The notes below the pieces were generated by a model. The model searched no databases. It was not told the DNA's origin and was given only the letters and a program-made list of their open reading frames with translations. The translations under genes were made by a program, and so were the position numbers. From Acholoe squamosa (Eukaryota; Annelida; Polychaeta; Phyllodocida; Polynoidae), in contig OX439044.1 of NCBI GenBank assembly GCA_949317995.1, positions 52,036,166-52,100,165 on the forward strand: a stretch of 64,000 nt of DNA. The letters are read 5' to 3'. How positions within the stretch are numbered: position 1 is the first letter of the stretch; each line of letters opens with the position of its first letter. Below, piece after piece: positions 34,058 through 44,681 of this stretch.

Positions 34058-35357
34058 TTACACAGTGCTGCCATTGAAGTCTATAGTAGAATCCGGACAT
34101 CTTTTTAATTTATGAGCACTACAAAACCACATAAATTTTGTTTTAGTTGGATTTACTGTTAGTCTGTTTTCGATAACCCAACGCTTAAAGTTAATTACAT
34201 CTTCATTCAAATTCTCATTAACCAAGTCTACATCTTTGTTAGAACTATAAATCACAATGTCATCAGCATACAGTTTAATCTTGCATTTTTTTAAGACCTT
34301 AACAACATCATCAATATATAGGACAAACAACATGGGACCTAAAACTGATCCTTGAGGGACACCGTAATCAATATCTTGGTTTGAGGACAATTTATTACCA
34401 TAGCTATTTCGTTGTTTTATATTTGCCAGGTAACTTTTAAACCATAGAAAATAAGATTTACTCAAACCAAGTTTACTGAGTTTAATTAGCAATTTTAATG
34501 TATTACACTGTCAAATGCTTTAGTGAAGTCTATAAATAGGGCCCCTGTTATCAGACCATTGTTTCTACATCACCAGTACGTGTCCCTTTTTTGTAACCAT
34601 ATTGGTTTTCACAAAAAGTACCATTTTTCTTCATACTTTCACATAAGTATTAATACATAATTTTCTCAATGACTTTAGACGGCATTGGTAGTATTGATAT
34701 GGGTCTCCAATTTTTTACCATTGCTAAGTCTCCATCCTTAGGTAATGGTCTTACAACTGCCATTGCCCAACATTTTGGAAAAATTCCCTTGTCCAGACTA
34801 ATTTGTATCAGATGAGTGAATTGATTTATCAACAACAGTAATGCACAATGTAGTATATCTCCCCTTATTCCGTCTATGCCTGATGACTTATTTTTGTCAA
34901 TTTCCTTTATAGCAAAATGGACATCCCACTTATTAACCTTAATATTCTGATCTAAAAAGTTTTCATTTGCCAATAGTTCATCTATATCCAGATTATTATC
35001 CACAAGATATTGATCAGTTCCAACAGCAGCAATATGCAGATCCTTACCAATATTACAAAAATAGTCATTTACATATTCACATACATCATTAGAGGTTACA
35101 TCTGCACCAGATATGTGATGTCTCATGTCTGGATACACAATAGAATTCGAATTTTTAAACAAGTCATTTATGTGTTTCCAGAATTTCTTGGGATTACCAT
35201 AGCATACTTGCAACTCTTGCATGACACCACCAATTTGATTTGCTTTAATTTTCTTTCTAATTTTTCTTCGACAATCCTTTATGGCTTGCTTTTCCTGAGC
35301 ACTTTTATTGGCACTATAGAGACGTAACCATCCTTCTCTTTCAAATACCAAATCCAT
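34058..35357 (-). pseudogene. LINE reverse transcriptase region
   Basis: Two open stretches carry RT sequence: 35357-34650 (WAMAVVRPLPKDGDLAMVKN, then WRPISILPMPSKVIEKIM) and 34492-34058 (GVPQGSVLGPMLFVLYIDD, YADDIVIYS, LTVNPTKTKFMWF). Between them is the degraded FIDFTKAFDSV block, with stops in every frame. It belongs to the minus-strand LINE. Products are not expected to be functional. Confidence 0.8.
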
Positions 35358-35399
35358 AACTTCATCATCAATCCATGATCTCCTACTTTTTTTAATGTA

Positions 35400-36293
35400 T
35401 CATTCAACAAGAGGGTGAAAAGTGTCCAAATACTCAATTAAAGGAGTCAATAACATATCCCATAATATATCAGGATCATCAGTAATATTATAATAGGGTT
35501 TCCAGTCACATGATTCTAAAAAATCTCTAAATCTGTCTTCACTAAAGTTTCTATAATCTCTTCCTCTATACTTAGTACTAACATAACTGATATTCTCATG
35601 TCCTTTACAACCAAAAACTGGGAGGTGATCAGAAATTAGGGCAGAGACCGTACTTGCATTAGTTACATCTAAGCTATTTGTAATTATATTATTAATACAA
35701 GTACCACTAAATGGTCTCGTCACCTCATTAATTAGTATTTTCCATCCAATATCCTTGCACACATTTCTGAAACTTTCACACCCTGTATCATTGTCATCGT
35801 ACATATTGAGATTAATATCACCTAAGATCCAAGTCTCATGCCTACCATGATTGTTGTTATATTCATAACCAGCGATGGATTGTAAGAAATTGATAAAACT
35901 TGGTACATTCGTATTTGGGATTCTATAGATAGAGACAATCAATAAGTCCTTTTTACCAGGAAGGTTTAACATAATAGCAATACTTTCATAATCTATGGTC
36001 TGTATGGTAAAGTCATTTACAACCCTAATATACTGCCCTAGACCAGCCCTCACACTTAGGCCAACTCCTCCACAATTTTTACCAATTCTATCATTCCTAT
36101 ACAGTGACCTATCCTCTCTATTAATCAGGCCATCAGGTGAGGCAGGCTTCAGCCAGGTTTCACATAGACATATTATGTCACTCCTTCCTAATATCTCATA
36201 AATTTCATTATATTTGTCTTCAAAACTACGACAATTTATTGATGAAATTACCAGTCCCCTCCTCTCTCTGAAATCACTAACACTACAAACCAT
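35400..36293 (-). pseudogene. LINE endonuclease domain
   Basis: This is a 297-codon APE-like endonuclease from the CR1-group LINE. Visible motifs are SSINCRSF at the N-terminus, CLCETWLKP (the ET catalytic pair), GGVGLSVR, IVSIYRIPN, WILGDINLN (the GDxN metal-site block) and ALISDHLPVFG (the SDH block). The order and spacing match functional APE endonucleases that nick target DNA to prime reverse transcription. The reading frame is open, but it ends at a TGA that separates it from the RT, so the full product is not made from one frame. Confidence 0.8.
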
Positions 36294-37322
36294 AAGTTTA
36301 ATTTTATGTAATACTTAAACAATGAGTATATACACTTGTGAAAAAGCATCAACAAAAGAACAACAAATAAATGACTAATTATAGAATATATAAATCCTCT
36401 TCCACAAATTATCCTCGTAGAAGGGGTGACTGATTATACCAGCTTACCTATGTTAGCTATGTGGCTAATCAGAGAAAAAATCCCCCCGACTCAGAAACTC
36501 CTTAGCGACTTAAGATCTTACAACTGGGTATCACTAGGGTTAATGATATTAAAGGACAGCAAAAGTTACACTTAAGATTATTAACCTAATTTAGAATTAA
36601 GAAAAGAATTTAATGCATTTTATCAAATATCATAATTGATCCAGCTTTAAAGAAGCAAAAACAATAGAGAAGTGAATATATTGGATTACTACTGAAACCA
36701 ACCTGTGGATACATTGATTAATTCAACTTCATTAAACAGCCAGCATCTCTATAGTCACCAATTAGCAAGATAATGTATTTTAACCAAAGCATAGAATCCA
36801 TCCTTGAGGTACAGAATGTTCGGGCGTTTCTAAGGAACAAATTTAGTGAGTGTATTGATAGTGAGCAATAGCTATGGGCTGACGGTGAAATGCCCTGATA
36901 TGGATTGCATGCCTCATAGCTTCAAATGATGTAAGGGAGTGTCATTATTTATCAACAGGGGTGGTGTGGTAGATTTTCGCGCAGATGCGCAGAGATTTTT
37001 TGCCCCCCCCCCGACAGTAGGCAAATTTCTTGCGCTCCCCCACGCCAGAGGCACAGAGAATTTTTGTACCCTCTTTCATCCATAGTAGCGCACAGGCTTT
37101 TTGGCTAAAAAGAAGTTAATATTTTTAGCTCCCCCTCAAGAGGGGTCAAAATCTTTTAAGCCCCTCCTCCTTGGTAGAAGTCTGAAATTTTTATGCCACC
37201 CCTCCCCCCCCCGTGGCGCCTTTATCCTACAAATTGCCTTTATCCCTCAAAATAGTATGATTTGGCCTTTATCCTACAAAATTAGCATTACAGCACAAAA
37301 TCCTTTATCCCTCAAAATCCTT

Positions 37323-37683
37323 TGTGGTGGTCCCGCGTCGTCTTCGAGGTACCTTCGTGGTCCTCGTGGGCGGCGTCGAGAGCACCTCTATTACCCGACG
37401 CCTGGGGGCGGTGGAGTCCGGCGCCACGTCACCACTTGGTCACGTGGCCCTCGACTCCAGTGTATATAAGGCCGTTGTACGGCCTTCCTCAGGGTCAGTC
37501 CAGCCCCGACTGACCATCGTGAGCGATGGTTGGCGGCTGCCCGGCTACCATATTCTAGTACTCCTCTGTGCTGCTGCACAGAGGAGGTGTATGTGGAATA
37601 TCAACGGTAGACACTAGAAGGCCTAGTGTCGAACCTGTTTTAGAGTTCAAACTCTGCCACCTGTAACTGTGATCGAGAACGGC
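37323..37683 (+). repeat. 5' LTR sequence of the Ty3/gypsy-like element
   Basis: About 360 bp matches the 3' LTR. It contains an E-box (CACGTG, 37441-37446), a TATATAA box (37463-37469) and a CTCCTCTGTG/CACAGAGGAG hairpin. It begins with TG directly after the CCTT target duplication. Confidence 0.8.
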
Positions 37684-37729
37684 AATCGCGAGCACCCGCA
37701 CGGGGGAGCTCCCTACCTGGCTGTTAGAC

Positions 37730-38340
37730 ATGTATGGCGACACCCACCTGACCCAGCCAGAAGAAAGACTGAAGCTGTCCGCCTTACTACGTAAGCATGT
37801 GGATGTCTTTAAATCCCCAGATGAACCGTTAGGGCGCACCGATCGATGTCTGCATAACATCGACACGGGTGACGCACAACCTATCCGAGTCCCTTATAGA
37901 AGGATTCCGCTCAGCAAGAAAGCTGCGGCGGATGAACAACTTAAGGAGATGTTGGATACGGGGGTGGTTAGGCCAAGTACTAGTCCCTGGTCTAGTCCCG
38001 TCCAGATGGTGACAAAGAAGGATGGGACCATGAGATTCTGCGTCGATTATCGATGTCTGAATGGAGTGACTAAGAAAAATGCCTACCCCCTCCCGCGCAT
38101 CGACGAATCCTTGGATGCCCTAGGAGGAAACAAGTGGTTTAGTTGTCTCGATCTCTGGATACGAGTTCGATCGAATGGCGTTTGGTTTGTGTAACGCCCC
38201 CGCCACATTCGAGCGAATGATGGAGGAGATGTTGAGAGGTTTGCTGGGTAAAAGTTGCCTGGTTTACCTCGATGATATCATCGTCTTCGGCAAAACGATG
38301 GATGAAGCAATGGCGAATTTGGGTGGGTGTTGCATTTTGG
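37730..38340 (+). pseudogene. Reverse transcriptase region of the Ty3/gypsy-like element
   Basis: RT motifs of the Ty3/gypsy type are visible: VPYRRIPLSKKAAADEQ, MLDTGVVRPSTSPWSSPVQM, KKDGTMRFCVDYRCLN, a [14 protein letters not shown] block and VYLDDIIVF. The region is part of a broken element and is treated as a fossil. Confidence 0.8.
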
Positions 38341-39550
38341 TCTCTCGATGAACTCATTGATGCTCAGAAAGCGGACACCGACATCAAACGAGTTGCTGAA
38401 TGGCTAGTTAAGGGGGCTAAACCCACTAGGCCTGATGTATCAATCGAGAGTGCCGAGGTACGGAAATTAGTAGGGCAATGGCCTCTATTAACCTTCCGTG
38501 AAGGCTTGTTGTGTCGCTGGAAAGTCGAGGTGGGTCGAGCTAGACGCACGATTCAAGTAGTTGTACCACGCCAACTGAGGGGCGAGGTACTCTCCTTTTG
38601 CCATGGACACCGAACAGCGGCACATTTTGGTCGTAAACGAACGCTCGAAAAAGTGAAAAGGAGATATTACTGGCCCGGAATGGGAAAGGACATAGGTCGT
38701 TGGGTTCGGCATTGTCCTACCTGTTGCCTGGTAAAGCCCGGCGAGGGCATGGGTAAGTCTCCTCTGCACCAAGAGTTGTTCGGGGTGAGATTCGGGAGGA
38801 TAGCTATGGATATCATCTCGGGATTTGCACCCACGCCAAACAAGAATACTTGCATGTTAGTAATCCAGGATTACTTCACCAAGTATGTACGCGCTATTCC
38901 CCTACCAAATCACACAGCAGAGACCTGTGCAGAGGCCTTCGTGGACGAATGGGTTTTGACCTTTGGAGTCCCGTTGCTTCTGCATTCCGACCAAGGTCGA
39001 GAATTTGAGTCTCGACTCTTCTCTGAGATGTGTGAATATTTGACGATTGTAAAACAGAGAAGCAATCCGTACAGACCACAGAGCGATGGTCAGGTAGAAA
39101 GGTTCAATAGAACATTGATTCAGAGTCTGACTATGTTGGTAGACAAACATATGGACGACTGGGATGAACAGGCAAAGTATGTGGTGTCCGCATATAACAG
39201 CTCTGAACACAGTTCTACTGGATGCAGTCCAAATATGATGGTCTTCGGGGAAGAAGTTCTCATGCCAGATAACTCTCTCTCAATCGTGACCGATTGAGAG
39301 AGAGTTACAGCATGGTAAGAGAAAACCTAGGTAATGACTATGGGCTAAAGCAGAGAAGATACTCAGTTGGGGAACAGGTGGTGAGGTACCACACCCCCCA
39401 GGCAGCTATGAAGCTTGCCCCCAACTGGGATGGGCCGTTCGTAGTGGATTCTGTCCTCTCTGAGTCGACATTATTACTTCGATCATCCCGCGGGCGGTTG
39501 CAAAAGAGCAATGTTGATAGAGTGCGCCGGTGGTTGGGCGTAGAGCTATC
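38330..39550 (+). pseudogene. Integrase region of the Ty3/gypsy-like element
   Basis: A zinc-binding HHCC module (HGHRTAAHFGRKRT ... CPTCCLV) is followed by the DDE catalytic core: IAMDIISGF, LLLHSDQGREFES and NPYRPQSDGQVERFNRT. A GPFVVDSVLSESTLLLRSS segment of the GPY/F type lies at the C-terminus. Integrase inserts the element DNA and produces the short target duplication seen at the ends. The element is treated as a fossil. Confidence 0.85.
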
Positions 39551-40223
39551 ACAAACTGTCGAGTTGTTGCAACCACAACTTGATGATGATTCACCTTCTC
39601 GTAAGGCCACGAAAAGGGCTAAGTCTGTTTCTGGACAGGTCGAAAAAGAGATCGAAAGGTCGCGGCCGGAAGTTCAGTCTAAAAAACAAACTACGCAGGG
39701 TCATCGAAAACGACAGCAAAAGGCTCGAAAAATGAGCGAGGTGGAGGTGTTGGATGCCAGTAAACCATCAAAGCGGCGCCGTGGTCGACCGGCCCGTCGA
39801 GATAAGTCGAAAACATCTAAACAGCCTTTGAAGGGATGTCGGAAGCCCGACCCCCCCTCGAAGGTGCGAACGACTGAACAAACTTCACATCGAAACGTTT
39901 CGATTGAAGTCAGGGATCAGTCACTCCAGTCCGGACCTATGACTCGAGCGAGGCTTAAGCGCCAAGGCTCATCAAAGGAACGGTCAACGAGTGTCGAGGA
40001 TGAAAGGAAATCCAGAGCAAACACTCCGGCTCCTACATCCACACCGTCACAAGTGATGGGAGGCAGACGCCGACGGAAACGGGTTAATAGCCCGGTCGGC
40101 CCGGCCACATCAAAGGACGGCGGGCTAGGAGGGGGTGATAGTAACCCGCCCCGAGGCTCAACACTCGTTCCTACAGTAAAGGTTAGAATCAGGAAAAGTC
40201 CTAGATTAAACCCTACTCAGTAA
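39551..40223 (+). pseudogene. Basic C-terminal tail after integrase
   Basis: About 220 codons continue from the integrase GPY/F region. They are Lys/Arg/Ser-rich with clusters such as KRRRGRPARRDKSKTSKQ, whose RGRP core is an AT-hook-like word, and GGRRRRKRVNSP. Such tails can bind DNA or chromatin, but I infer that only from composition. The part belongs to the LTR element. Confidence 0.55.
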
Positions 40224-40675
40224 TCGATGATTCGCACAATACTAAGCAGCAGCTTTACTAACCTGTGTTTTTAATGAGGCTTTAAAATAACGGGTGCCGT
40301 TCTTGAGTAAATCTGTCTGTGGACGTGAAGCCGACGGTGAATAAAAAATTACACAACGAGAAGTCATGCGATTGCCTCTTAGTTTGAGACAACCTGATGC
40401 TAGAAACATGGAAATGTGGGGCCTCCGACTTTTATTTTGAATGTGAGGATGGGTTCCCAGCATAGGCTGGTGGATTCTGCCCGAAGGGTAGATCCATATT
40501 GGAACCATTATTTTTAATCCCGGTAGTCTGATGAAGAGGGGGTGCCCATAGACCGCATAGGAAATAACGGCATATGCAAACATTGCGACTGGAGAACCAG
40601 AGCGTGACGGTGAGGGGAGAGTGAGTCGTTCTATTTTTTGAGCATTACCTTATTTGGTCATGGCGTGATGCGCTG
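40224..40675 (+). other. Non-coding part of the LTR element between pol and the 3' segment
   Basis: No motif is recognised. GC content is lower than in the neighbouring element parts. Confidence 0.4.
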
Positions 40676-40760
40676 TGGACCAATAGGGTTCGCCCTCCTC
40701 GGTCACGTAGGCCCTTCCTCCAATCAGAGGTGTGCGCCACAGGGATAAAAGGCCGCGCCG
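40676..40760 (+). promoter_or_regulatory. Internal promoter-like block of the LTR element
   Basis: Two CCAAT boxes (40680-40684, 40720-40724), a GGTCACGTAGGCCC word (40701-40714) and GATAAAAGG (40744-40752) are spaced like a polymerase II core promoter. The LTR promoter has the same order: GGTCACGTGGCCCT, then TATATAAGGCCG. The block lies about 380 bp upstream of the 3' reading frame, so that frame may have its own transcript. This is inference from motifs. Confidence 0.5.
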
Positions 40761-40859
40761 CACACCACGGAGGTCACATCTGCGGCCTTCTCGTAAGAGT
40801 CGGACGCAGATTAACTGGACTAAGCCTAGCTTATTCCAGCTGGTACACTCTGCCCCGGG

Positions 40860-41091
40860 GACTTCCTACCTGAGTGTAGGAGGTCTCCCCTGCCTAAGTG
40901 TCGAGGGACACGACCTGCGTGAGCGCAGGTTCGTGTTCTCTCGAGGCTCCAGTCTTTGGTCCCTCGAGCCGCCTGAGTGCGGTTCGAGGTACATCGAAGG
41001 CGCCTTCGAGGCTTCGACCCACCAGAGTGTGGATCGAAATACCTCGAAGATCCTCTTCGACGTCTCGTGCCGTCTGAGTACGGTTCGAGAC
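40860..41091 (+). other. Array of five GAG-loop hairpins
   Basis: Five stem-loops lie in the leader before the 3' reading frame, at 40860-40885, 40908-40936, 40962-40989, 41013-41038 and 41062-41091. Stems are 9-12 bp and differ in sequence, but they keep pairing through compensating changes. The loops are CTGAGT, GTGAGC, CTGAGT, CAGAGT and CTGAGT. Shorter palindromes such as CGAAGGCGCCTTCG fill the gaps. Conserved loops on changing stems point to a structured RNA. A role in RNA packaging or translation is possible but unproven. Confidence 0.65.
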
Positions 41092-41139
41092 CCGGAGCCT
41101 TCTCTCTCCCTGGTGGAACCCAGCAGTTCAGGAAGAACC

Positions 41140-41262
41140 ATGGGGTCCTCGTCCGACGAGCAGTCAGGGTACAGCTCTTCGGCGAGCCACATGTCGCAGA
41201 AGAAGAAGAAGAAGAAGAAGAAGAAGAAGAAGAAGAAGAAGAAGAAGAAGAAGAAGAAGAAG

Positions 41263-41293
<31 letters not shown>

Positions 41294-43347
41294 CCAAGAG
41301 GACCAGACCCGAGCAAGAGCTCGAGTCTACCTCGGCTAAAAGTGCAGCCCTTCTGAAGCAGATCGAGGATGCACAGAAAGCCTTGGCCGAGTCCCAGGAG
41401 CGGGAGAAGGAGCTCCGCCGGAAGGCGAAAGAGGCATCTAAGCAGCAGAAGCGCGACTTGAAAGTCGCAGCTGCTGCCGCCTCGAGGGACTCCTCCCCCG
41501 ATGAGATGGAGGTCGACGAGCCGTCGACACCTGCTCCATCGAAAAGTGCTATCCCTTCAGGTTCTAAGGGCAAGAAGCCCACTGAATCGAAGGCATCCAA
41601 GGGTACCTTGAAAGACTTCAAGATCCCTAAGGTGCCCAAGAAGGAAGGTAGCAAGAAGGAATCCGCAGCCAAGAAGGCTCCAGCCCGGGAAAGGAGTTCA
41701 GGGTAGAGCAACGGAAGAAGCGGGAGGCCAGTCGTCCTCGAGACCCAGGACCGACAGCTTCTACGAGTGGGAACAAGAGGCCCCACTCTACAGAGGCCCA
41801 AGAAGCCTAAGCCGTAGGCTGCTCCCTCGAAGCCCGAAAAGGCATCGAAAGCCGCCCCGGCCCCGGCTCCTAAAAAGTCGAAGACTGCTTTGACCGGTTC
41901 GGCCAAACCAAGCACCAGTGGTGCTAAAACTGGAGGCAAGACGGTGGAATCCCGGAGTGGTCGTGATCGGCAACCCAAGGTGACCACCAACTCATCTCCC
42001 CCTGTCAAACCCCCTGCGGCAGCGGAGGACAGCACCCCAGCTGCCGCGCCGCGTGTTCACGTGGGAGGCGCGACACTGACCTCGGCAGCAGGAGCTAGCT
42101 TCTCCAACGTCGTGACAGGCGCCGACACCCCGACAGCAACCTTGCGTTGGAAGTTGGCACAGCCTGCATACGGCGATGGCGTCGAACGTGGGGTCCCGAA
42201 GACGTTCGTGGAACGTTGTAAGGGACTTCTACAGATGACGGGCAGCCCTGCTATCGACAAATTCGGTGAGGCATTTCGTGAGGAAGCGAGTGCCTACTTG
42301 TTCGGCCTGTTTGATAGAACAAACATGGCCATCCGTAACGAGCTCCTTCCGGCTCTTAGGGATGAGGCGCGCCAGACCGTTCAGATGGAGATGGACTCTT
42401 GTCTGACCGATGTCCGAACGCGTCTCAATAACTTTGAGTCACAGGCCCAATATGATATTACCAAGAGGGATAGTATCATAGAAGGCTGGGAGGAAATCGA
42501 CCGCGAATTCTTTAGAGTCTTCGGGGTCCAACTCTCGGAATGGATGAAGGACAAGCACCATGGCGTCCGAACCCTGAAGCCCGTTCGAACTGAGCCCTCT
42601 CGCAAAGCGCAGAGGTACCTCGTCGAGGGTGGAGTGGTCCCTGACGTCAGGACGCTGGCGGCTCAGACGAATCCTTTGAGAGAATTGTCTCCAAAGATGG
42701 ACAGTCTGAGCTCGGCTATGACGATGTTGGGCCGAGAGCAGGTGGTGCAGGACAAGCCTGACACCCCGGGTAGGTCTCTCGGTGCCTCCGTCTACCCACC
42801 AGCAGCCCCGTCTTCCTCCTCGGTTCCCTTGATAACCCTCTCGGGAGCCACCGAGCCTACACCGCCACCGGTCCAGAGAGTGGTGTCACCGAGGATCCAT
42901 CCGGATCTTCATGGCATCACACCTCTGGCCCCGGCGAATGTAGCCGTCTGCCCAGACCCGTCGGCTTCTGCCCAAGCAGTAGAACCTGCCGAGGCGGAAC
43001 AGTCGATGGATATAGATGGGGACGTCGATGTCGTCGGTCAATCTCCAACGGCTCCCCCTGACCAGGGAGACAAGGACGACCTTGAAGGTCGGGAGAGCGA
43101 CGACGACGACGGAAGCGACTCAGCAGACTCGGCCGTTCTCCACTCAGATGCTGAGGGGGACTCCCGGGATGCACCCGAGACCTCTAACGAGGCCTGGAGT
43201 ACGACAATGGACCGTGTGGCCCCATTGCCGGAGTCTCCGACGTTTTCGGGCCAGCTAGCCGCCAGTGCTTCACATGAGGAGGAGCGCACTGACGGAGAGC
43301 AGGCTGAAATCGACGCCGCTACAGGGTCCATCTCGGAGGATCAGTAG
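41140..43347 (+). pseudogene. Extra 3' reading frame of the LTR element, family unknown
   Basis: The region starts at an ATG in good context (GAACCATGG) and begins MGSSSDEQSGYSSSASHMSQ. It then has 31 lysines encoded by a pure (AAG)n run (41200-41292), a charged coiled-coil stretch (LLKQIEDAQKALAESQERE) and a Lys/Ala/Pro-rich linker. Next comes a folded-looking segment (WKLAQPAYGDGVERGVPKTF and VFGVQLSEWMKDKHHGVRTL), then a Ser/Pro-rich part and an acidic tail (ESDDDDGSDSADSA). There is no signal peptide or membrane segment, so it does not look like an envelope protein. A Gag-like role is possible from composition. It is treated as a fossil, with about one or two breaks. Confidence 0.5.
41200..41292 (+). 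repeat. (AAG)31 trinucleotide run
   Basis: Thirty-one uninterrupted AAG units encode a poly-lysine block in the plus frame. A recent expansion inside the LTR element is likely, because no unit has changed. Confidence 0.95.
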
Positions 43348-43940
43348 TATGATACTACTGCTCCTCCTCTTCAGCTTGGATCGCTGACATCGAACAGAGT
43401 CTCGATGTCAGCACGGAACCCCCGGGAACTCGTTCCCGGACGACAGTGTACCCTCCACGAGTGGGGGTACCTTTCCAGTCCCCGGACCTTCCTGCGAAGC
43501 TGTGTGGATCCGACGTCACCCTGGTCTTAGGGCCCGGTGGTGCCACACATCCTCGGCCTCACGGTCGAAGGACCATCATAGTAGTACTGTACACTATCGA
43601 TGGGCTTCCTACGCTGGAAGGAGCTTCTCAACGAGACAGGGACGAAACGACACGACCCCGGTTGCCGTACCCGGTCGTGCCTCCCTCGGATCCACCAGGA
43701 GCAGTTCGTGAACCAGTGTTTCGACACTGGTCTCCTACGTTGGATGGAGCAACGCCTTATAATTAACTGTGATAATAATAATATAGAAATATAGTTTCTA
43801 CAGTACAGTAGAAACTATATTTCTATATATTCCTCTACTGTTTCTGTCGACTATGTTGACGGATCCAGTAGTTCATATTATTATCTAATTGTTTAGACTG
43901 ATCCGGGGTCTCTGAATTTTGAGAGACCTCGTTTCAGTCT
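43342..43940 (+). other. Hairpin-rich 3' untranslated segment of the LTR element
   Basis: Stem-loops recur at 43342-43360 (CAGTAGTA/TACTACTG, overlapping the stop codon of the 3' frame), 43383-43412 (11-bp stem with an ACAGAGTC loop), 43422-43439 and 43448-43470 (loop containing CGAGT). Further ones include a CCAGTGT-TTCG-ACACTGG hairpin near 43716-43734, a perfect 20-bp stem at 43782-43827, and a nested AGACTGA ... GGTCTCT pair before the polypurine tract. Confidence 0.6.
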
Positions 43941-43952
43941 AGTGGGGGGTGG
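43941..43952 (+). other. Polypurine tract
   Basis: AGTGGGGGGTGG sits immediately upstream of the 3' LTR, the expected position for plus-strand priming in LTR elements. Confidence 0.65.
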
Positions 43953-44418
43953 TGTGGTGGTCCCGCGTCGTCTTTGAGGTACCTTCGTGGTCCTCGTGGG
44001 CGGCGTCGAGAGCACCTCTATTACCCGACGCCTGGGGTGCTGGAGTCCGGCGCCACGTCACCACTTGGTCACGTGGCCCTCGACTCCAGTGTATATAAGG
44101 CCGTTGTACGGCCTTCCTCAGGGTCAGTCCAGCCCCGACTGACCATCGTGAGCGATGGTTGGCGGCTGCCCGGCTACCATATTCTAGTACTCCTCTGTGC
44201 TGCTGCACAGAGGAGGTGTATGTGGAATATCAACTGTAGACACTAGAAGCCCTAGTGTCAACCTGTTTTAGAGTTCAAACTCTGCCACCTGTAACTGTGA
44301 TCGAGAACGGCTGATGCCTATGTGTTATTAGACAATAAAGTTTTAACTGGAACCTGAATAGTTGTTCTTCGTTGTTTATCGAAAGATTCGATTGAACATC
44401 GAGGGGTAGAACACTACA
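43953..44418 (+). repeat. 3' LTR of the Ty3/gypsy-like element
   Basis: This 466-bp LTR starts TGTGG and ends ACACTACA, followed by CCTT, which matches the 5' target duplicate. It carries CACGTG (44070-44075), TATATAA (44092-44098) and AATAAA (44334-44339). Confidence 0.85.
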
Positions 44419-44681
44419 CCTTTATTCTCCCAAATCCTTTATCTCTCAAAATCGTTTATCCCATAAAATCCTTGCAGAGCTACAAACATAGATACCTTCG
44501 GACATTTAAAAAATATAAACATAATTGTTTTTCATTTCATTACAAATTAAGCGCAGATCTGCTTATGGCTGTATTCTAATTTTGATACTGGTATGACATA
44601 TTTTAATCTTTAAAAAAAACATGCCCAAATTTCTGATCCTATAAGGTATAGAGTCCTTATGGACTAATATAACATCAGATG

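Larger units (their letters stand above)
33360..36300 (-). mobile_element. CR1-group LINE with endonuclease and RT, decayed
   Basis: On the minus strand this holds an APE-type endonuclease (36293-35400), reverse transcriptase (35357-34058) and a C-terminal tail (33750-33442). The 3' simple-repeat tail is of ATTCAT type (plus-strand ATATGAATATGAA near 33394-33412). RT motifs include GVPQGSVLGPMLFVLYIDDV and KLYADDIVIYS. The tail has the CR1/L2/Daphne-type NTRS ... LPWYRGMALWNALP pattern. The endonuclease and RT frames are separated by a single in-frame TGA near 35399. Other stops and a frame change lie near 34500-34650 and 33750-34058. No ORF1 was found, and the 5' end is uncertain (possibly to 36480). 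Confidence 0.85.
37323..44418 (+). mobile_element. Ty3/gypsy-like LTR retroelement, broken
   Basis: Matching LTR sequence (TGTGGTGGTCCCGCGTCGTC) starts at 37323 and 43953. A CCTT target duplication flanks the element (37319-37322 and 44419-44422). A polypurine tract lies just before the 3' LTR. Internal parts seen in order are reverse transcriptase, integrase, a basic tail, a promoter-like block, a hairpin array and an extra 3' reading frame. Gag, protease and RNase H were not recognised. It is broken, with several breaks. The LTR copies differ at roughly seven positions over about 360 bp by eye, so it is fairly young. It is clearly GC-richer than the host DNA. Confidence 0.85.

Noticed and set aside
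33639-34115. 158-codon plus-strand frame
   Set aside because: Antisense of the minus-strand LINE reverse-transcriptase tail.
40866-42035. 389-codon minus-strand frame opposite the lysine-run region
   Set aside because: It is the antisense of the (AAG)n run and of GC-rich element sequence, giving poly-Phe. The plus frame has the good-context start and the leader structures.
37323-44418. Retrovirus with an envelope gene
   Set aside because: The 3' reading frame has no signal peptide, membrane anchor or cleavage-site pattern, so an envelope call is not supported.
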